From: Thiobacillus sp.
GTDB lineage: Bacteria; Pseudomonadota; Gammaproteobacteria; Burkholderiales; Thiobacillaceae
Direction: 5' to 3'
Assembly (NCBI GenBank): GCA_020216925.1
Contig: JAIWOL010000139.1
Location: 1-10,000, forward strand
DNA length: 10,000 nucleotides
Shown here piece after piece: positions 6,928 through 10,000 of this stretch. Numbering within the stretch: the first letter of the stretch is position 1; the number at the start of each line of letters is the position of its first letter. Made by a program: the position numbers and the translations under genes. The notes under the pieces are model-generated. The model ran no database searches. It was given only the letters and a program-made list of their open reading frames with translations, and was not told the DNA's origin.

Positions 6928-7497
6928 TCACGAGTCAAGCCGCGCCAGCCGCGCTTCGAGCCGGGCCGCGGCGTCAGCCAGGGCATCGACTTCGGTGTTG
7001 AAGCGCGCCACATCGACGCTGCGCGCCATTATCTCGGCTTCCTCAACTATATATTCGCCGGCGTTGCGCCCCAGCGCGGCGAACATCCCCTGCAGTCCGG
7101 CGATCGCGTCGCGGCCCAGGCCATGCAGGCGATGCGCCGCGATGTCGCCCACCCGGGGCGCAAGGTCGGCTTCGACATCCCATCTGAGCTGTTTGAAGAC
7201 GCGGTCGAGTGTGGCGAGCAGGGCCGGGTCGCCCTGATAGTCGGCGTCGCGCAGGGCCTCGCGGCCAAGGAAAGGAAGGCGGGCGAACAGCCGGACCGTC
7301 GGCCGGATCAGGGCGTCGGGGCTGTCGATCACGGCTACGGAAAAATAGCCGTCGTCGGCAATGCGGAAATCGAGTTGCGCCAAGCCCAGATCGAAACGCA
7401 CGCTCATGCCGGTATGGCGCAACAAGGCCTCGGCCGCGCCGGGCGACTGGCGCAGCAGGTGATTCAGGCTCTTCTCGGCCAGCCCTTCGGCGATCAA
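6928..7497 (-). CDS. ubiJ: UbiJ, SCP2-domain ubiquinone biosynthesis accessory factor
   Basis: This encodes a 189-residue protein, close to the roughly 200 residues of E. coli UbiJ. The N-terminal part (about 1-115) is an SCP2-like lipid-binding fold, with GMSVRFDLG, a [12 protein letters not shown] segment (86-97) and the typical [19 protein letters not shown] stretch (106-124). The C-terminus (about 150-187) is a charged, Ala/Leu-rich helix likely to form a coiled coil. UbiJ binds hydrophobic ubiquinone intermediates in the soluble Ubi complex together with UbiK. No ATG lies near the expected start. The best start is TTG at 7497, which overlaps the last bases of ubiE (TTGA) and has AAGGG nine nt upstream. 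The frame continues further upstream but only as a shadow of ubiE. Position between ubiE and ubiB matches the classic enterobacterial order. Confidence 0.9.
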   Translation of the reverse strand: MIAEGLAEKSLNHLLRQSPGAAEALLRHTGMSVRFDLGLAQLDFRIADDGYFSVAVIDSPDALIRPTVRLFARLPFLGREALRDADYQGDPALLATLDRVFKQLRWDVEADLAPRVGDIAAHRLHGLGRDAIAGLQGMFAALGRNAGEYIVEEAEIMARSVDVARFNTEVDALADAAARLEARLARLDS

Positions 7498-8228
7498 ACC
7501 TTGAAGCCCTTGTGCAGCGCTACCACGCCAGCGGTGAGGTTGTGATAGCTCACCCGGGCAAAGCCGGCAGTTTCCATCATGGCTTTCAGTTCTTCCTGTC
7601 CGGGGTGCATGCGGATCGATTCGGCCAGATACTGATAGCTGCCGGGGTCGTTGGCGACGAGCTTGCCCATGAGCGGCAGCAGCTTGAATGAATAGAGGTC
7701 GTAGGCGCGCTCCAGCGGTTTCCAGACCTTGGAGAACTCCAGCACCAGCAACCGTCCGCCGGGTTTCAGCACGCGATGCATCTCGGTCAGCGCGCGATCC
7801 TTGTGGGTCATGTTGCGCAGGCCGAAGGCCACGCACACGGCGTCGAAATGATTGTCCCGAAAGGGCAGCTTCTCGCCGTCGCACTGCACGGTGGGCGGGG
7901 TGCTGCCCTCGTTCAGCATGCGGTCGCGGCCTTCGGACAGCATGGAGTGGTTGATGTCGGTGAGCACCACGGTGCCCGTGTCGCCCACTTCCTTCAGGAA
8001 CAGACGCGTCAGGTCGGCGGTGCCGCCCGCCACGTCGAGCACGCGCATGCCCCGCCGCAGACCGGCCTGCGCCACGGTGAAACGCTTCCACAGACGGTGC
8101 AGGCCGGCCGACATCAGGTCGTTCATGATGTCGTACTTGGCGGCGACCGAATGGAAGACTTCGGCCACCCTGGCGGCCTTTTCGGATTCGGCCACCTGCT
8201 GGTAGCCGAAATGCGTGGTTTTATCCAT
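7494..8228 (-). CDS. ubiE: UbiE, demethylubiquinone/demethylmenaquinone C-methyltransferase
   Basis: This encodes a 244-residue class I SAM-dependent methyltransferase, the typical UbiE length. It performs the C-methylation step of ubiquinone synthesis (and of menaquinone where that is made). Signatures are the [20 protein letters not shown] segment (28-48), the SAM-binding [10 protein letters not shown] (63-72), the acidic DIN at 91-93, FGLRN (135-139), LKPGG (154-158) and YQYLAESI with HPGQE (198-212). I chose ATG 8228 ([12 protein letters not shown]) because it matches the family start; the frame extends 30 codons upstream into the intergenic region without family-like sequence. The ribosome site is weak. 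It is the first gene of the ubiE-ubiJ-ubiB-symporter operon and is divergent from phoB across 140 bp. A TAGAAT that could be its -10 element lies at 8263-8258, but no matching -35 is visible. Confidence 0.97.
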   Translation of the reverse strand: MDKTTHFGYQQVAESEKAARVAEVFHSVAAKYDIMNDLMSAGLHRLWKRFTVAQAGLRRGMRVLDVAGGTADLTRLFLKEVGDTGTVVLTDINHSMLSEGRDRMLNEGSTPPTVQCDGEKLPFRDNHFDAVCVAFGLRNMTHKDRALTEMHRVLKPGGRLLVLEFSKVWKPLERAYDLYSFKLLPLMGKLVANDPGSYQYLAESIRMHPGQEELKAMMETAGFARVSYHNLTAGVVALHKGFKV

Positions 8229-8304
8229 TGAAGGGCGGGTCGGATTGGTCAGGCTGGATTCTACCAGCGCCCCCGCCTGGCGCGGGTTTGGCCGAAGTCG
8301 TGAT

Positions 8305-8338
8305 GCGTCATAAATCATTCACATTGCTGTCATAGTAT
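8305..8338 (+). promoter_or_regulatory. Pho box and -10 element of the phoB promoter
   Basis: GCGTCATAAATCATTCAC (8305-8322) agrees with the Pho box consensus CTGTCATAAATCTGTCAC at 14 of 18 positions. A perfect third repeat, CTGTCAT, follows in the same 11-bp register at 8327-8333. Ten bases after the 18-mer is TAGTAT (8333-8338), a 4-of-6 match to a sigma-70 -10 element at the spacing seen in E. coli Pho promoters, where the Pho box replaces the -35. Transcription would start near 8345, about 24 nt before the phoB ATG. This implies autoregulation of phoBR by phosphorylated PhoB. Confidence 0.72.
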
Positions 8339-8368
8339 GTCCACCACTCAAATCCGTTTGGAATAGCG

Positions 8369-9061
8369 ATGGCTGCCAACATTTTGCTGGTTGAAGACGA
8401 GCCCGGAATTCAGGAACTGCTGAAGTTCAATCTGGCGCAGGCCGGGCATTCCGTCACGGCTGCCGGCGACGCCGAGCACGCGCTCAAATTCCTCAAGAAC
8501 ACCTTGCCCGACGTGATCCTGCTCGACTGGATGCTGCCCGGCATGTCGGGCATCGACCTGTGCCGCCGGCTGCGCGCCGACGAGCGCTATCAGCCGATTC
8601 CCATCATCATGCTCACCGCGCGCGGCGAAGAGCGCGACAAGGTGCTGGGGCTGGACACCGGCGCCGACGACTACATCACCAAACCGTTTTCGCCACGCGA
8701 ACTGGTGTCGCGCATCAAGGCCGTGCTGCGCCGCCGCGCGCCGCAGATGACCGACGAGCCGGTGGAGATTCGCGGTCTGCGCCTGGACCCCGTGAGCCAC
8801 CGGGTGCAGGGCAATGGCCAGTCGCTTGATCTGGGGCCGACCGAATTCCGCCTGCTGCACTTTTTCATGACCCACGCCGAGCGGGTGTACTCGCGCACGC
8901 AGCTGCTCGACCAGGTGTGGGGCGACGATGTGTTCGTGGAGGAGCGCACGGTGGATGTCCACATCCGCCGCCTGCGCCTGGCGCTGGAACCGTCCGGGCA
9001 TTCCGACCTGATCCAGACCGTGCGCGGCGCGGGTTATCGCTTTTCCGCCGAAGTCAGTTAA
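8369..9061 (+). CDS. phoB: PhoB, phosphate regulon response regulator
   Basis: This encodes a 230-residue OmpR-family regulator, the same size as E. coli PhoB. The receiver domain (about 1-120) has the acidic pocket VEDE (8-11), phospho-acceptor Asp53 in LLDWMLPG, Thr83 and Lys105 (ITKPF). The C-terminal winged-helix domain (about 130-228) carries [12 protein letters not shown], the recognition-helix region [14 protein letters not shown], and [18 protein letters not shown] and the [14 protein letters not shown] sequence are characteristic of PhoB rather than of other OmpR-type regulators. When phosphorylated by PhoR under phosphate limitation it binds Pho boxes and activates transport and scavenging genes. 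It is preceded by a probable Pho box promoter and followed 35 nt later by phoR. The ATG at 8369 gives the normal N-terminus. Confidence 0.95.
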   Translation: MAANILLVEDEPGIQELLKFNLAQAGHSVTAAGDAEHALKFLKNTLPDVILLDWMLPGMSGIDLCRRLRADERYQPIPIIMLTARGEERDKVLGLDTGADDYITKPFSPRELVSRIKAVLRRRAPQMTDEPVEIRGLRLDPVSHRVQGNGQSLDLGPTEFRLLHFFMTHAERVYSRTQLLDQVWGDDVFVEERTVDVHIRRLRLALEPSGHSDLIQTVRGAGYRFSAEVS

Positions 9062-9069
9062 TAATCCGG

Positions 9070-9088
9070 CCACCGGTTTTGTAGGTGG
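9070..9088 (+). promoter_or_regulatory. phoR ribosome site inside a small hairpin
   Basis: The phoR Shine-Dalgarno sequence AGGTGG (9083-9088) lies 8 nt before the ATG at 9097. Its GGTGG can pair perfectly with CCACC at 9070-9074 across a 9-nt loop. The left arm is 8 nt past the phoB stop codon, so a terminating ribosome would probably cover and open the stem. This would couple phoR translation to phoB. The stem is short, so the effect is inferred. Confidence 0.4.
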
Positions 9089-9096
9089 GAACAAAC

Positions 9097-10000
9097 ATGG
9101 GTTTCTGGTGGCGCCCCTTGAGCGTGCTGGCCAGCGTGCTGCTGGTGGCGCTCATCCTGTGGGCGGCATCCGGGCTGGTCGTTGCGCTGGTCTTTCTGGC
9201 GGGTATCCAGGCTTTCGTCATCCTGCGCCGTCTGTGGCAGGAATTTCTTCTCGCGCGCTGGCTGGAAAACCCCGATGAAGTTGAGCCGCCGGAAGCCAGC
9301 GGCACCTGGGGCGATATCTTCTACCGCCTGCAAAAACTCCAGAAACGCCAGAAAGCCAGCCGCAGGGAACTCACCAGCGCGCTCGAACAGTTCGAACACG
9401 CCGCCCGCGCCGTGCCGGATGCGATGGTCATCCTCAATGGCAGCGAGCAAATCGAATGGTGCAACCCCGCCTCGCGCAAATACATGGGACTCGATTGCGA
9501 GCGGGATCGCGGCCAGTTCATCCGCTATCTCATGCGGCAGGCGCATTTTCTAAAATTTCTCGACGCCGCCGATTTCTCGCGTCCGCTGGTCTGCAAATCG
9601 CCGATCAATCGCGAAATCTCCCTGTCGATGCAGCTGGTGCCGTTTGGCGAAGACAAAAAGCTTCTGGTGGCGCGCGACATCACCGAACTCGAACGTGTCG
9701 ACGCGATGCGGCGCGATTTCATCGCCAATGTCTCGCACGAGTTGCGCACCCCGCTGACCGTGGTGGGCGGTTTTGTCGAAACGCTTGCCGATGCGCCCGA
9801 GTTGCCGTTCAGTGAGTCACGCCGCTATTACGAACTGATGCTCGACCACACCCGGCGCATGCAGCATCTGCTCGACGATCTGCTCACCCTGTCGCGGCTG
9901 GAAAGCCACGAGCACGCGCTCAAGGAAGAGGACGTCAATGTGCCGGACATGGCTCGCGCCCTGGCTGCCGAAGCCGGATCGCTCAGCCGGGGCCGCCATC
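9097..10000 (+). CDS. phoR: PhoR, phosphate regulon sensor histidine kinase, N-terminal part
   Basis: The gene runs off the right edge; 301 codons are visible. The ATG at 9097 follows an AGGTGG ribosome site and starts MGFWWRPLSV. Two closely spaced hydrophobic segments (about 7-25 and 27-43) with almost no periplasmic loop are typical of PhoR, which senses the PstSCAB-PhoU state rather than external ligand directly. A basic linker (LQKRQKASRRE) leads into a PAS domain (about 100-195, including VPDAMVILN and RDITELER). The dimerisation/phospho-acceptor domain contains FIANVSHELRTPL, with the phosphorylated His214. The ATP-binding domain lies beyond the window. It is 35 nt downstream of phoB and almost certainly co-transcribed. 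PhoR phosphorylates PhoB when phosphate is scarce and dephosphorylates it when plentiful. Confidence 0.94.
   Translation, partial: MGFWWRPLSVLASVLLVALILWAASGLVVALVFLAGIQAFVILRRLWQEFLLARWLENPDEVEPPEASGTWGDIFYRLQKLQKRQKASRRELTSALEQFEHAARAVPDAMVILNGSEQIEWCNPASRKYMGLDCERDRGQFIRYLMRQAHFLKFLDAADFSRPLVCKSPINREISLSMQLVPFGEDKKLLVARDITELERVDAMRRDFIANVSHELRTPLTVVGGFVETLADAPELPFSESRRYYELMLDHTRRMQHLLDDLLTLSRLESHEHALKEEDVNVPDMARALAAEAGSLSRGRH

Noticed and set aside
7498..8091. Long upstream extension of ubiJ to about 387 residues
   Set aside because: This is a frame shadow of ubiE, with low-complexity Arg-rich composition and no UbiJ-like sequence.
8258..8263. TAGAAT as a -10 element for ubiE
   Set aside because: The hexamer is good but no -35 element is visible 16-18 bp upstream, so it is mentioned only under ubiE.
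8348..9094. Minus-strand 248-codon open frame opposite phoB
   Set aside because: Antisense shadow of a full-length PhoB with correct catalytic residues.

Overview
This 10 kb window is GC-rich chromosomal DNA that looks like a betaproteobacterium, most likely a sulfur-oxidising relative of Thiobacillus. That placement is inferred from recognisable protein families: a fused ATP-sulfurylase-like/APS-kinase protein of the Thiobacillus denitrificans type, a PEP-CTERM (exosortase-sorted) protein, a ubiE-ubiJ-ubiB ubiquinone operon and a phoB-phoR pair. No similarity search was run. I see no tRNA, rRNA, insertion sequence, phage gene or CRISPR array.

Layout, left to right. (1) Positions 1-1023, plus strand: the C-terminal 340 residues of a fused sulfurylase-like/APS kinase. 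Its kinase half is intact, while its sulfurylase half has lost key motif residues. (2) Positions 1024-1307: a convergent intergenic stretch with one inverted repeat and no gene I can assign. (3) Positions 1308-3745, minus strand: a secreted 11-repeat TPR protein preceded by a PEP-CTERM protein. A strong intrinsic terminator separates them and sits only 16 nt from the TPR start codon. The PEP-CTERM gene has a near-perfect sigma-54 promoter with a dyad just upstream. (4) Positions 3943-8228, minus strand: a tightly packed operon, ubiE, ubiJ, ubiB and then a sodium:solute symporter, with gaps of 16 nt or less and one 4-nt overlap. (5) Positions 8229-8368: a divergent intergenic region with a Pho box and -10 element pointing at phoB. 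(6) Positions 8369-10000, plus strand: phoB and the first 301 codons of phoR, which runs off the window.

How the genes relate. UbiE, UbiJ and UbiB are, respectively, the C-methyltransferase, the lipid-binding accessory factor and the ATPase-like kinase of ubiquinone biosynthesis; the symporter is an unusual passenger in that operon. PhoB-PhoR senses phosphate limitation and probably autoregulates through the Pho box. The PEP-CTERM protein is predicted to be exported, processed by an exosortase and regulated by RpoN with an enhancer-binding protein such as PrsR. None of the sorting or regulatory partners lies in the window.

Most of the window is ordinary housekeeping. The parts most worth a second look are the sigma-54 control region of the PEP-CTERM gene, the terminator abutting the TPR gene, the degenerate sulfurylase domain and the symporter in the ubi operon. 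I did not find convincing evidence for a wholly new system.
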